From: Labrys sp. WJW
GTDB lineage: Bacteria > Pseudomonadota > Alphaproteobacteria > Rhizobiales > Labraceae
Assembly: GCF_001676615.1 (NCBI RefSeq)
Contig: NZ_LYXZ01000001.1
Span: 1 to 64,000, forward strand
Length of the DNA: 64,000 nucleotides
Direction of reading: 5' to 3'
Part shown: in pieces, positions 54,977-63,154 of the stretch
Numbering within the stretch: position 1 is the stretch's first letter
How the letters are laid out: each line of letters opens with the position of its first letter
The notes under the pieces: generated by a model
The model's input: only the letters and a program-made list of their open reading frames with translations
What the model was told of the DNA's origin: nothing
Database searches by the model: none
Translations under genes and position numbers: made by a program

Positions 54977-55801
54977 ATGCGGCTGCGCACGGCGTTTTGT
55001 CCCGTCTTTGCGATGATGGTGCTTTCGGCCTGCACCACGGCGCACACTGCCAACACGCCCGCTGTCGGCCTGGGCAGCGCATCGAACACGCAGTCTTCCC
55101 GCCTGATGCGGCTGGCGGCCGATGTCGAGTCGCATGGCGACAAGGGAACCGCGCTCGCCCTTTACGAGAGGGCAGCCGCTGCACCCGACGCCTCCGCGAC
55201 GGCCAATGTCGAGGTCGGGGATGCCTATGTCCGCGCCGGTTCCTATCCCAGCGCGATAAGCGCCTATCGTACCGCGCTGGCGAAATCGCCGAAGGACGGC
55301 AAGGCCCTCGTCGGGCTGGGCTCGGCGATGATGGCGACCGGCGACAACGAGGCCGGGCTCCGCGCCCTCGGCGAAGGCGCTGAGATCGTCAACACATCCA
55401 GCGCCTATAACCGGCTCGGCGTGGCGCAGACCGTGGCCGGCCAGACCGGTGCGGCCGAGGCCTCCTTCTCGCGTGCCCTGGCCCTGACGCCCAGCGATCT
55501 CGACATCAAGGCCAATATGGCGCTCGCCGCATCCCTCGCCGGCGACGCGCCGAAAGCGATGCCGTTCATCCAGCAGGTCGCCGCCGCTCCGGACGCGCAA
55601 TTGCATCACAAGCGCAACCTCGTGGTCTGCTACGGCCTGCTGGGCCAGGACAGCCAGGTTCGCGCCGCCCCGCCCGTCGGGCTTTCCAGCAGCGAGGTCG
55701 ACGCGCTGCTGGCCCGCACCCGCTCGATCCGCGCCAAGGCCAGCCCCAAGGAGCGCGCCGAGGCGCTCGGCCTGATGAACGCGGCGACCAGCGCCAGCTA
55801 A
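54977..55801 (+). CDS. TadD-like TPR lipoprotein
   Basis: The 274-residue product has a lipoprotein signal with lipobox LSAC (Cys19) and TPR repeats covering about 45-190 (ATANVEVGDAYVRAGSYPSAISAYRTAL, KALVGLGSAMMATGDNEAG, SAYNRLGVAQTVAGQTGAAEASF as landmarks). It resembles TadD of Tad pilus loci, which helps the outer-membrane secretin. AGGAGG precedes the ATG at 54977 by 6 nt. Although on the opposite strand, it sits among the secretin and CpaD-like genes and probably serves as a pilotin or assembly factor for the type III secretin. Confidence 0.82.
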   Translation: MRLRTAFCPVFAMMVLSACTTAHTANTPAVGLGSASNTQSSRLMRLAADVESHGDKGTALALYERAAAAPDASATANVEVGDAYVRAGSYPSAISAYRTALAKSPKDGKALVGLGSAMMATGDNEAGLRALGEGAEIVNTSSAYNRLGVAQTVAGQTGAAEASFSRALALTPSDLDIKANMALAASLAGDAPKAMPFIQQVAAAPDAQLHHKRNLVVCYGLLGQDSQVRAAPPVGLSSSEVDALLARTRSIRAKASPKERAEALGLMNAATSAS

Positions 55802-55838
55802 GCGATGGCCCGATGCTTCCCTGGACCAGGATCCGATT

Positions 55839-56312
55839 CTAGTCGGAGGACTGTTGCGTCGCGCTGCCGCCGGCACCGCCGAGATTTTCCGATGAGGATG
55901 CATCCCCCTCTTTCTCCCCCAGCAGATATTTGCGGGCCGCGCGCGCGGTCGTGACGCCGGCAGCCGGGCCCATGCGCCGACCTTCGACAAGGTCCCCCTG
56001 CCTCTCGGTCATGCGCTGCAGGTTGTAGGCATTGGCACAGCCCGGCGGCAGATGGGCTCCGAGATCGGGCATCGCCGCTTCCACCGTGCCCCAGGCGGGG
56101 CGCTGCACGTCGGCCGGAGGCCCAAGGCAGGCATCGGGCACCAGCACCGAACCTGTGGCGCCCTTGGCTGAACCCTGGCCGGCATTGGTCGCCACATAGC
56201 TGTAGCCGGGGGAATAATCGGCCGTGGGGCCGGCCGAGCAACCGGCAAGCCCCATCACGCCGAGGAGAGCCAGACCCCGGCAAAGGCCGGCCCGCAGGAA
56301 ATTCGCGCGCAT
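55839..56312 (-). CDS. CpaD-like lipoprotein
   Basis: The 157-residue lipoprotein has lipobox LAGC (Cys25). The C-terminal part PPGCANAYNLQRMTERQGDLVEGR followed by ARAARKYLLGE follows the CpaD pilus-assembly pattern (GCAxxxNL and P-DL-xGR). It is shorter than pilus CpaD, lacking part of the N-terminal domain. It lies 14 bp downstream of the CpaC-type secretin on the same strand, so the two likely form a unit at the outer membrane of the type III apparatus. Confidence 0.75.
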   Translation of the reverse strand: MRANFLRAGLCRGLALLGVMGLAGCSAGPTADYSPGYSYVATNAGQGSAKGATGSVLVPDACLGPPADVQRPAWGTVEAAMPDLGAHLPPGCANAYNLQRMTERQGDLVEGRRMGPAAGVTTARAARKYLLGEKEGDASSSENLGGAGGSATQQSSD

Positions 56313-56326
56313 TGCTCCCGTCCTCC

Positions 56327-57700
56327 CTATTTCACGATGAGGCCCATGCCGGCGGTATTCGCCGGCTTGCGGGCCTTCTTGGTTCGGGCCGGCCGGTCGA
56401 TCGGAGTGGCAAGGTCGTGGCCTCGCACCGGCTGGACGAGATAGGGCGTGACCAGGATCACCAGTTCGGTTTCCTCGCGCTGGAAACGCTCGGACTGGAA
56501 CAGCGTGCCGAGCACGGGCACGTCGCCCAGGAAGGGGAATTTCTGCAGGCTTTTCGCAAATCTCTGCTGAAACAGTCCCGCGATCGCGAAAGTCTGCCCG
56601 CTTGCCACCTCAACGGTGGTGTCGGCCCGCCGCACCACGAAGCTCGGCAGGTTGAAGCCGTTCAGGCTGACACCGCCGGAATCGGAGATCGAGCTGACCT
56701 CCGGCTTGACGTGAATGGCAATGTGGTTGTTGGGGAGCAGGGTCGGGGTGAAGTTGAGCGAGACACCGAAGGACTTGTATTCCACCGTCACGGTATCGCG
56801 GCTTTGCGGGATCGGCACGGGGATCTCGCCACCGGCGAGGAAACTGGCCGTCTGGCCAGTGACCGCGGTCAGGTTCGGCTCGGCCAGAATCTTGACGATG
56901 CCGTTGCGCTGCAGGGCCTCGATGAGGGCGCTGACATTGACGGCATTGGATCGCAGGCCAATGCCGAGATTGCCGCCGCCCTCGCTCACGCCGCCGGTCT
57001 TCAACAGGCCGAAGGAGAAATTTCCCGAATTGGCGAAGACGCCCCAGTCGACGCCGAAGGACAGCAATTCGGAGCGCGAGATCTCGGCAAAGCGCACGCG
57101 GATGTTGATCTGCTGCGAACCTGAGATGGTGGTGTCGTTGATCGGCGGCCGGTCCGGCTGCGAATAGGTGCGCGCGACATCGTCGGTATCGAGCGCTTCG
57201 TCGACGCTGCCCGCATTGCCGCTGGCAACGATGCGGTCCCCGAAAATGGTGAGATTGGTCGCGCCGCGCGGCTGCATCACCTTCTGGGCCCGCTGGGCAG
57301 GCCTGGGATCGGTGCTGACCCGGAATTCGGTGGTCGCCTCGACCTTCTGGTCGGCCGTCACGGCGATCAGATTGGTCAGGCCCGGCTTCAGCCCGAAGAC
57401 ATAAACCAACTGCGGCGAGACGATCTGCAGGTCCGCAATGGTGGTATCGGCCACCAGCACGGATTCGATAGGCTGCTTGAAGCGGAACAGCCGCCCCTGT
57501 CCCACGGCGAGGTCGACGCTAGGCTTGCTCGGCAGGCTGGTCATGGTCTGGGCGTGGGCGCCTGGCATCAGGCCCAGCAGGAGAAGCGCGAAAACGGCAA
57601 GCACGGCCAGTTGCCGATACAGGAGAGACCAACCGATTTCCGGGGCGAGGCCCGTTGCATGTGTGACCATGCAAAGGCCGGCCCTGCCGTGACTTGTCAT
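56327..57700 (-). CDS. sctC: Secretin of CpaC/RcpA (Tad) type serving a type III system
   Basis: The 457-residue product has a signal region near 28-51 (ending GAHAQ), an N-terminal domain with the CpaC signature (DLAVGQGRLFRFKQPIESVLVADTTIADLQIVSPQLVYVFG), a BON-like segment and the secretin core (NIRVRFAEISRSELLSFGVDWG, LAEPNLTAVTGQTASFLAGGEIPVP, VPVLGTLFQS, ELVILVTPYLV). Usual type III secretins are of the YscC or RhcC type, so the Tad-like sequence is notable. The first ATG is uncertain: 57670 (MVTHATG) is a good alternative. No Tad ATPase or pilin gene is nearby. Confidence 0.88.
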   Translation of the reverse strand: MTSHGRAGLCMVTHATGLAPEIGWSLLYRQLAVLAVFALLLLGLMPGAHAQTMTSLPSKPSVDLAVGQGRLFRFKQPIESVLVADTTIADLQIVSPQLVYVFGLKPGLTNLIAVTADQKVEATTEFRVSTDPRPAQRAQKVMQPRGATNLTIFGDRIVASGNAGSVDEALDTDDVARTYSQPDRPPINDTTISGSQQINIRVRFAEISRSELLSFGVDWGVFANSGNFSFGLLKTGGVSEGGGNLGIGLRSNAVNVSALIEALQRNGIVKILAEPNLTAVTGQTASFLAGGEIPVPIPQSRDTVTVEYKSFGVSLNFTPTLLPNNHIAIHVKPEVSSISDSGGVSLNGFNLPSFVVRRADTTVEVASGQTFAIAGLFQQRFAKSLQKFPFLGDVPVLGTLFQSERFQREETELVILVTPYLVQPVRGHDLATPIDRPARTKKARKPANTAGMGLIVK

Positions 57701-57748
57701 TCCGTTCCTCTCCTGTCGTCTGTCGGTGGCGCCCGTGCCTGCCCCGTG

Positions 57749-59911
57749 TCAGGCGGCCCCCTCATGTTGTTTGGCCGGGCGGGTGGTTGCGAGCGAGGGC
57801 CGGGCCGCGCCCTGGCCCTGCAGGCTGGTGATGGTGGCGAGCGGCTGCACGTTGAATTCCGGTGCGAGCTCCTGATAGGACAGAACCGCAAGCTCGATGC
57901 CGTGCTGCTCCAAGAAAGTGCGCAAGTGCCGCCGGACGTCTCCCGCCGTCAGGACGACCGGCGCGGCGTCGGGCGCGGTTTCCCGGAGAGCCCGGCCGAT
58001 CTGCGTGACGATGGACTGGGCTTGCTCCTCCGGCAGGCCGAGGAAGCCGCCCATCGCCGCCGTCTGCTGGCCGGCGCGCAGCAGTTCCTCTGCCGAGGGT
58101 TGCATGACATAGGCAGCGATGACGCGGTTGCGGTCGGCGGCACGAAAGCTGATCTGCCTCTTCAGCGCAACGCGCACATGCTCGGCAAGCAAAGCCGGAT
58201 CCGGCTGGTGGGCACCCGCCTCCACCAAGGCTTCCAGAATGATACGCAGATTGCGGATCGGCACGTTTTCCGCCACCAGGCGGCGCAGCACCTCGGCAAT
58301 CTTCTGCAACGGCACGGCCTCACGCGCTTCCCTGACCAGTTCGCCATAATCCTGCTCGGCTTCGGAAAGCAGCGCCCGGGTTTCCTGGATGCCGACGAAA
58401 TGCCCGGCATAGCGCCTCAACACGTCCTCGGCCCATTGGCCGACGACCTCTCCCGGCTCGAAGGAGACCAGCCCAGCCTCGGCCAAAGCCGATGCTGCAC
58501 CCGCATCGACCCACAAGGCATGCTCCCGCGGGCCGACAGGACGTTCCTCATAGGCAAGGCCGAGCAGAGCGAGATTGGCGGCATCACCCTCGACCCTGAG
58601 GCGGCCTTCGGGCAGATCCGCCTCGAGGACCGGCGCCTCTTCCACGTCGATGCGGACATGCTGACCCGGCAAGGCCGGATCTTCATAGACGCCGATGCGG
58701 GGCAGCTCGACGCCCAGATCGTCGTAGAGGCGCTGGCGAATACCGCCCACATGGTCGTCCAGCACGGCCCTGTCGAGCAACGTGCCCTTGCCGTAGCGGA
58801 CCAGGATCCGGGTCGAAGGCAGGGTCTCCTCCCCTTCCTCGGCCGCGAGGGAGTCGGAAGCCACGCCGGACCGCGCGACATCTGGGGCGATCGCGGAAGC
58901 CGAGCCCCGTACCTCCTCCTTTGTTCCCTTGGCATTGCGGTGCATGGCATAGGCGCCTGCCCCCAAGATGGCACCGAGGATCAGGAAGATGATGGCGGGA
59001 AAGCCAGGCACCAGGCTGAGACCGGCCAGGATGACCGCAGCCAGGCCCAGCGTGCGCGCATCGCGCAGCAATTGCCCGGCGATCTGGCCGCCGAGATCGC
59101 CTTCCCCCTCCGCTCCGGACACGCGGGTGATCATGGTGCCCGAGGCCACAGCCACCAGCAGGGCCGGGATCTGGGCGACCAGGCCGTCGCCCACCGTCAG
59201 CAGGGCATAGGTGGAGGCGGCCACGCCGACCGACATGCCGTGCTGCAGCGTGCCGACGGCGATACCGCCGATCAGGTTGACCAGGATAATGACGATGCCG
59301 GCAATGACGTCGCCCTTGACGAATTTCATGGCGCCATCCATGGCGCCGAAGAGCTGGCTTTCTCGCTCGAGGCGCTGGCGGAGCCGGCGCGCCTCCGTCT
59401 TGTCGATGTCGCCATTGCGCAATTCGGCGTCGATGCTCATCTGCTTGCCGGGCAAGGCATCCAGGGTGAAGCGTGCGGCGACTTCCGCAACGCGCTCCGC
59501 TCCCTTGGCGATGACCAGGAACTGCGCGATGGTGATGATCAGGAACACCACCAGTCCCACCGCGATGCTGCCGCCGACCACGAAGGTGCCGAATGCCGTG
59601 ATGATCTGGCCGGCATCGGCCTGGAGCAGGATGAGGCGGGTCGTGGTGATGGTGATGGCGAGGCGAAACAGCGTCGCCACCAGGATCACCGATGGCAGGG
59701 ACGAGAAATCCAGCGGATGGGTGACGTAGAGTGCGGCGAGCAGTACCAGCACGCTGATGGCGATGTTGATGGTGATCAGCACGTCGACCAGCTCGGTCGG
59801 CAGCGGGATGAGCATCATGATCACCGCCACCAGCATCATGATCGCGATGACGAGATCGGCGCGCTTGGCGGCCTTGGCAAGGAACGTCAGAATGCGGTCA
59901 GGCATGCTCAT
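57749..59911 (-). CDS. sctV: Type III secretion export gate protein
   Basis: The 720-residue protein has seven to eight membrane helices (about 18-330) with the FHIPEP-family landmarks ITINIAISVLVLLAALYV, SLPSVILVATLFRLAITITTTRLIL, and the FHIPEP-like RFTLDALPGKQMSIDAEL. The C-terminal cytoplasmic ring domain (about 365-690) ends with a short tail. It forms the nonameric gate that receives chaperone-substrate complexes. The ATG at 59911 overlaps the preceding TPR gene by 14 bp; the ATG at 59905 is an alternative. Confidence 0.95.
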   Translation of the reverse strand: MSMPDRILTFLAKAAKRADLVIAIMMLVAVIMMLIPLPTELVDVLITINIAISVLVLLAALYVTHPLDFSSLPSVILVATLFRLAITITTTRLILLQADAGQIITAFGTFVVGGSIAVGLVVFLIITIAQFLVIAKGAERVAEVAARFTLDALPGKQMSIDAELRNGDIDKTEARRLRQRLERESQLFGAMDGAMKFVKGDVIAGIVIILVNLIGGIAVGTLQHGMSVGVAASTYALLTVGDGLVAQIPALLVAVASGTMITRVSGAEGEGDLGGQIAGQLLRDARTLGLAAVILAGLSLVPGFPAIIFLILGAILGAGAYAMHRNAKGTKEEVRGSASAIAPDVARSGVASDSLAAEEGEETLPSTRILVRYGKGTLLDRAVLDDHVGGIRQRLYDDLGVELPRIGVYEDPALPGQHVRIDVEEAPVLEADLPEGRLRVEGDAANLALLGLAYEERPVGPREHALWVDAGAASALAEAGLVSFEPGEVVGQWAEDVLRRYAGHFVGIQETRALLSEAEQDYGELVREAREAVPLQKIAEVLRRLVAENVPIRNLRIILEALVEAGAHQPDPALLAEHVRVALKRQISFRAADRNRVIAAYVMQPSAEELLRAGQQTAAMGGFLGLPEEQAQSIVTQIGRALRETAPDAAPVVLTAGDVRRHLRTFLEQHGIELAVLSYQELAPEFNVQPLATITSLQGQGAARPSLATTRPAKQHEGAA

Positions 59912-60239
59912 TCAGCTCTCGTTGCGCAAGAAAGTCCTGAAAGGACCGCCGCGCTTCCACGGGGCGCCCCGCCGCCAGCAAGGCCTTGCCCTTGAGCAAG
60001 GCGAGGGCGGGATGATCGGCGCTTTCCAATTCCTCCAGCCTTTCGATCGTGGCGAGCGCCTTGCCCGCCTCACCGCCCAGCACGAGCAGATGGGCCAGGG
60101 TCTGCAGGACTTCCGCATTCGCCGGCTCGAGCTGCGCCGCGATCAGGAGATAGGCCGTGCCGCGCTTGACCTGGCCGTGGCGACCATAGAGATAGCCCAG
60201 CAGGTGCAGCAGCTTGACGGTGTCCTGCCGGTCGGTCAG
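59898..60239 (-). CDS. TPR-fold type III-associated protein with probable CTG start
   Basis: The frame encodes LTDRQDTVKLLHLLGYLYGRHGQVKRG, AYLLIAAQLEPANAEVLQTLAHLLVLGG and EAGKALATIERLEELESADHPALALLKGKALLAAGRPVEARRSF (landmarks), three TPR-like units in 113 residues, as in SctG/YscG or LcrH-type chaperones. There is no ATG or TTG in frame; a GTG at 60083 would delete half of the repeats. CTG at 60239 overlaps the upstream TGA (CTGA) and has AAGGAAA about 6-12 nt before it. A needle-subunit co-chaperone is a likely role. Confidence 0.65.
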   Translation of the reverse strand: MTDRQDTVKLLHLLGYLYGRHGQVKRGTAYLLIAAQLEPANAEVLQTLAHLLVLGGEAGKALATIERLEELESADHPALALLKGKALLAAGRPVEARRSFQDFLAQRELNEHA

Positions 60240-60673
60240 CTTTCGGTTTCCTTCTGCAGGCGCGCCATCAGGTCGCGATGACGTTCGATTTCCTCTTCCA
60301 TCAGCGATTGGGCGAGGCTGCGAAGCTGGTCTCCGCCCTCCAGCTGGGGCACTAGGTCGGTGATGCAGTAGCGCAGAATGGGCACCGAGCGGCGCAAGAT
60401 GGCCGAGCCGGCTCCCTTGGGCATCACGAAATCCTGGAGCTCGTCGTCGAGAGAACGCTTGGCCGATAGCCCTGCCGCCCTGCCCGTCGATCGCGCCGCC
60501 GTTTCCGAGCGCTCGCTCCTGCCGGCCTTGCCGGCCTCTTCGGAGCGTGAGTCGATCGAATGCAGCCGCCGCCGGTTGACCGGGGGGCCCTGCAAGCCCT
60601 TGACGTTCGTCTCCTGGCTGGACGAACCAAGATTGGGGGCATCGAGGCGAATTGCATCCAGCCGTCGGGTCAT
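60236..60673 (-). CDS. Type III-locus protein of unknown function
   Basis: The 145-residue product has a disordered, Arg/Ser-rich N-terminal half (about 1-75) and a helical C-terminal half with AILRRSVPILRYCITDLVPQLEGGDQLRSLAQSLMEEEIERHRDLMARL as its only ordered part (quoted in fragments: SVPILRYCITDLVPQL, EEEIERHRDLMARLQ). I do not recognise the family. It overlaps sctD at its start (ATGA) and the TPR gene at its stop, so it belongs to the same apparatus, perhaps as a gatekeeper, needle chaperone or sorting-platform component. Confidence 0.7.
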   Translation of the reverse strand: MTRRLDAIRLDAPNLGSSSQETNVKGLQGPPVNRRRLHSIDSRSEEAGKAGRSERSETAARSTGRAAGLSAKRSLDDELQDFVMPKGAGSAILRRSVPILRYCITDLVPQLEGGDQLRSLAQSLMEEEIERHRDLMARLQKETES

Positions 60674-61701
60674 CGGTATTTCAAGGTGAGCGTCGAACCG
60701 TTCTTGGCCAGCCGCAGGTCATCCTCGCCGATCTTCTCGATGATCCAGCCGCCGGCAACGAATGCCCCTTCATGGTAACGCGCACCATCACCGGCGATGA
60801 CATAGGGCCGCTCTCCGAACCAGATCGCCCGCAGAGTGAGCGGAGGCGACTGCGCCGGCTTGCCCGTCTCGACACGCGAAACGAGCGGCACACGATCGCC
60901 ATAGGCCTGGTCGTAGCGGGCCTGGACGTTCCGCCAAGCCTCGCCCTGCAGTGCCGGCAGCACGCCCGAGACGACCACGCGGTCCTTTTCGGCAGCAATG
61001 GTCAGATTGGAAAATCCGGCAGCCGCCAGACGCCCCGCCAAGTCGTCACGAGCGCGGCTCGCCAGAGCAGCCGCATCGGTCGAACTCACGACGGCCGGCT
61101 GCGCGGCGGGTTTTTCGGAGATGTCGGCAAGCGGCTGCGGCACGTCGGTTCGGTGGGGCTGGGAGGAAAATGCCGTGGCGCTCGGCAGCCAGTTCAGGGC
61201 GAGCGAAGCTCCCACCACAGTAAGGATCACGGCGCCGCTCGCGAACAGCAAGCGCCCGAGCCACGTTCCGCCGCCCAGACGTGCCGCCATTGCCGATCCG
61301 CCCCGGGATTCCAGGCGAAACCGTGCTTCGCCGATACCGACGTCGAGCGGCAGGCGGCAGCGGCGGCCATGGCCCTCGGGCAGGATCTCCGCCTTTGCAA
61401 GGTCGAGTGCTCCGCCGATGGCCTCGATTTCCACCCGGCGTCCCCGGCAGCGCAGGCGCGCATGAAGGGGGGCAATGCCAGCATCCCTGAGGACGATGTC
61501 GGCATCCGGTCCTGAGCCGATCGTGTAGTCCGCCTCGCCCAATCCGATACCGGCCCCCTTGTGGAGGCCATCGGTCACCAGGAAATCCATGACCGATTCG
61601 GATTCGAATCGGGTCTTGTCCGCATTCGCAGCCGGCGGTGACGAGGGCCGACGCAGGGCACGCGCCTCACCTTGAGCCTTGTCGATCAATCCGGTGGGCA
61701 T
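60670..61701 (-). CDS. sctD: Type III secretion inner-membrane ring protein (FHA-TM-BON)
   Basis: The 343-residue product has an N-terminal leader, an FHA-like domain (about 40-130: YTIGSGPDADIVLRDAGIAPLHARL), one membrane helix (about 150-172, LGRLLFASGAVILTVVGASLAL) and a periplasmic part with a BON-like repeat (LAAAGFSNLTIAAEKDRVVVSGVL) and a C-terminal domain ending LTLKYR. This order is that of SctD/YscD/PrgH. The start at 61701 has GGGGA about 9 nt upstream; an upstream in-frame alternative (61770) would add 23 residues. The stop overlaps the next gene. Confidence 0.88.
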   Translation of the reverse strand: MPTGLIDKAQGEARALRRPSSPPAANADKTRFESESVMDFLVTDGLHKGAGIGLGEADYTIGSGPDADIVLRDAGIAPLHARLRCRGRRVEIEAIGGALDLAKAEILPEGHGRRCRLPLDVGIGEARFRLESRGGSAMAARLGGGTWLGRLLFASGAVILTVVGASLALNWLPSATAFSSQPHRTDVPQPLADISEKPAAQPAVVSSTDAAALASRARDDLAGRLAAAGFSNLTIAAEKDRVVVSGVLPALQGEAWRNVQARYDQAYGDRVPLVSRVETGKPAQSPPLTLRAIWFGERPYVIAGDGARYHEGAFVAGGWIIEKIGEDDLRLAKNGSTLTLKYR

Positions 61702-61813
61702 CGTTCCAGTCCCCAATCCCCAATCGGGCCGCCTTTTCCGATCTGCGCCTGCGCAAAACGGCTCCGACAATACGGTTCAAGCGCCGCCAGCCCAGGCCGG
61801 CGGCGCTTGTCAC

Positions 61814-61990
61814 TCAGGTCTTGCTGCCGCGGGTAATGTTGTCGGCGGCCTTGTTTTTGACGCCGATTTCAGTCGTCGCCACCTGAAGCTTCAGGTTCAG
61901 CAAGAACATCTTTTCCATTTTCGCGATCGCATCGTCGACAGCCCCGCTGGGGGTGCTGGATGCATTTGGATTTAGGGAAGACACGGACAT
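61814..61990 (-). CDS. Small needle- or rod-like type III protein
   Basis: The 58-residue product reads MSVSSLNPNASS, then a Pro/Ser linker, then an amphipathic helix with AVDDAIAKMEKMFLLNLKLQ and VATTEIGVKNKAADNITRG. Size, lack of Cys and the LLxLKLQVxxTEIxVKNKAADNI pattern resemble the C-terminal polymerising helix of SctF needle and SctI rod subunits. It is the first gene of the minus-strand type III operon, 112 bp ahead of sctD. GGAGTG precedes the ATG. Needle (SctF) or rod (SctI) cannot be told apart here. Confidence 0.65.
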   Translation of the reverse strand: MSVSSLNPNASSTPSGAVDDAIAKMEKMFLLNLKLQVATTEIGVKNKAADNITRGSKT

Positions 61991-62098
61991 CGTTCACTCC
62001 TTGAATCGCGCTTCGAACGGCGAGATCACAAGACCGCGAAGGGCATCGCTCGGATCGCCGTCACCGGCATGCTAGTGAATCTTAGAATGAAAGTCCAT

Positions 62099-62127
62099 TT
62101 GGAATGCGTGCTATTAATAAGTTCCAA
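62099..62127. promoter_or_regulatory. Inverted repeat between the RpiR gene and the type III operon
   Basis: TTGGAA (62099-62104) and TTCCAA (62122-62127) flank the AT-rich stretch GCTATTAATAAG in the 196-bp divergent region. The spacing fits a dimeric regulator, and the neighbouring RpiR-family gene is the obvious candidate. Promoter boxes were not assigned with confidence. Confidence 0.4.
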
Positions 62128-62186
62128 TTGTTGCATTGGCGAAGGCCATGTCATACTCTTGTCATCAATAGATTTGGGTCGTCGCA

Positions 62187-63071
62187 ATGAGAGAAGGTCC
62201 GTTGACGCAGCTCCTGGTCGAGCGGTTCGAGACCATGCCGTCGCAACTGAAGCTGGCGGCCCGGTTCGTTCTGGACCACCCCCAGGAAGTGGCGCTGATA
62301 TCGATGCGCGAGCAGGCGCAGCGGGCTGGCGTCTCGCATTCCACCATGATGCGTCTGGCCCGCTGGCTGGGCCTGGAAGCCTATGAAGACATGCGCGCTC
62401 TCTACGCGCAGGCACTACGTGAGCCAGGCGCCAAATCGGCCGCCAAACCGGCGGAAGCGGTGGAGACACCGAACGTGGCGGAGGACGGCCAAGGCTATTC
62501 GACAGTCAGCGCGACTACCGACATGCTCGCCGCCCAGGTCGCCCGCCTGGGCGAATATACGAGTGCCATGCAGCATGTCGCCGTCGCCGACATCCTGATC
62601 GGCGCGCGGCGTGTCTATTGCCTGGGGCTGCGCTCGGAACAGGTCGTCGCGACTCACTTTTCCCGCCTGCTTTCGCTGTTCGACGATCGCGGCACACTGC
62701 TCGACGCTGCCGCCAAGGGCGAGGTCGACGCCCTTCGCCATGCCGGTCCCGGGGACGTCATGCTGGTGGTCGGCATGGCGCCCTATGCCCGCGCCACCGT
62801 CGAGGTGGCACGCCGTGCGGCCAAGCGCGGCGTGACCATCGTGGCAATCACCGACAGCCGCGTGTCGCCGCTGGCTCGCCTGGCCCGTGCCAGCGTCATC
62901 GTCACGGTCGAATCCCATTCCTTCTTCAGGAGCGTTACGCCGGCCCTCGCGGCGGCGGAGATCCTGATCGCCCTCATCGCTCAACGGTCCGGCGTCGACG
63001 TCAAGGAAGCGATGCGTGCCGTGGAACAGCACCTCACCGAATACGATGTCTACTGGACGCCTTCACGATGA
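62187..63071 (+). CDS. RpiR/MurR-family transcriptional regulator
   Basis: The 294-residue product has an N-terminal RpiR helix-turn-helix (about 1-78, with REQAQRAGVSHSTMMRLARWLGL) and a SIS sugar-phosphate-binding domain (about 125-262, with RRVYCLGLRSEQVVATHFSRLL and GDVMLVVGMAPYARATVEVARRAAKRGVTIVAITDS as landmarks). These regulators usually respond to phosphosugars. Here it is divergent from the type III operon and upstream of a probable secreted protein, so it may tie secretion to carbon metabolism. Confidence 0.9.
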   Translation: MREGPLTQLLVERFETMPSQLKLAARFVLDHPQEVALISMREQAQRAGVSHSTMMRLARWLGLEAYEDMRALYAQALREPGAKSAAKPAEAVETPNVAEDGQGYSTVSATTDMLAAQVARLGEYTSAMQHVAVADILIGARRVYCLGLRSEQVVATHFSRLLSLFDDRGTLLDAAAKGEVDALRHAGPGDVMLVVGMAPYARATVEVARRAAKRGVTIVAITDSRVSPLARLARASVIVTVESHSFFRSVTPALAAAEILIALIAQRSGVDVKEAMRAVEQHLTEYDVYWTPSR

Positions 63072-63154
63072 GGCGGCCACCGTCACTTTGAGATCCGGCT
63101 CAAGCGTTCCGGTGGAGGTGCGCAGGAGATCGGGCTGCTTTGGAGATACAACGC

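Noticed and set aside
55839..57700. Tad pilus locus
   Set aside because: CpaC- and CpaD-like genes are present, but there is no pilin, prepilin peptidase, CpaE/CpaF or TadB/TadC; the genes on both sides belong to type III secretion.
57554..59995. 813-codon open frame on the plus strand
   Set aside because: It is antisense to sctV and the secretin gene. The minus strand has clear membrane helices and family motifs, while this frame is a His/Asp/Gln-rich low-complexity product.
53791..61701. Flagellar export genes (FlhA/FlhB)
   Set aside because: SctV and FlhA share a family, but the neighbouring secretin, FHA-BON SctD and small needle-like gene, with no flagellar structural genes, point to a non-flagellar system.
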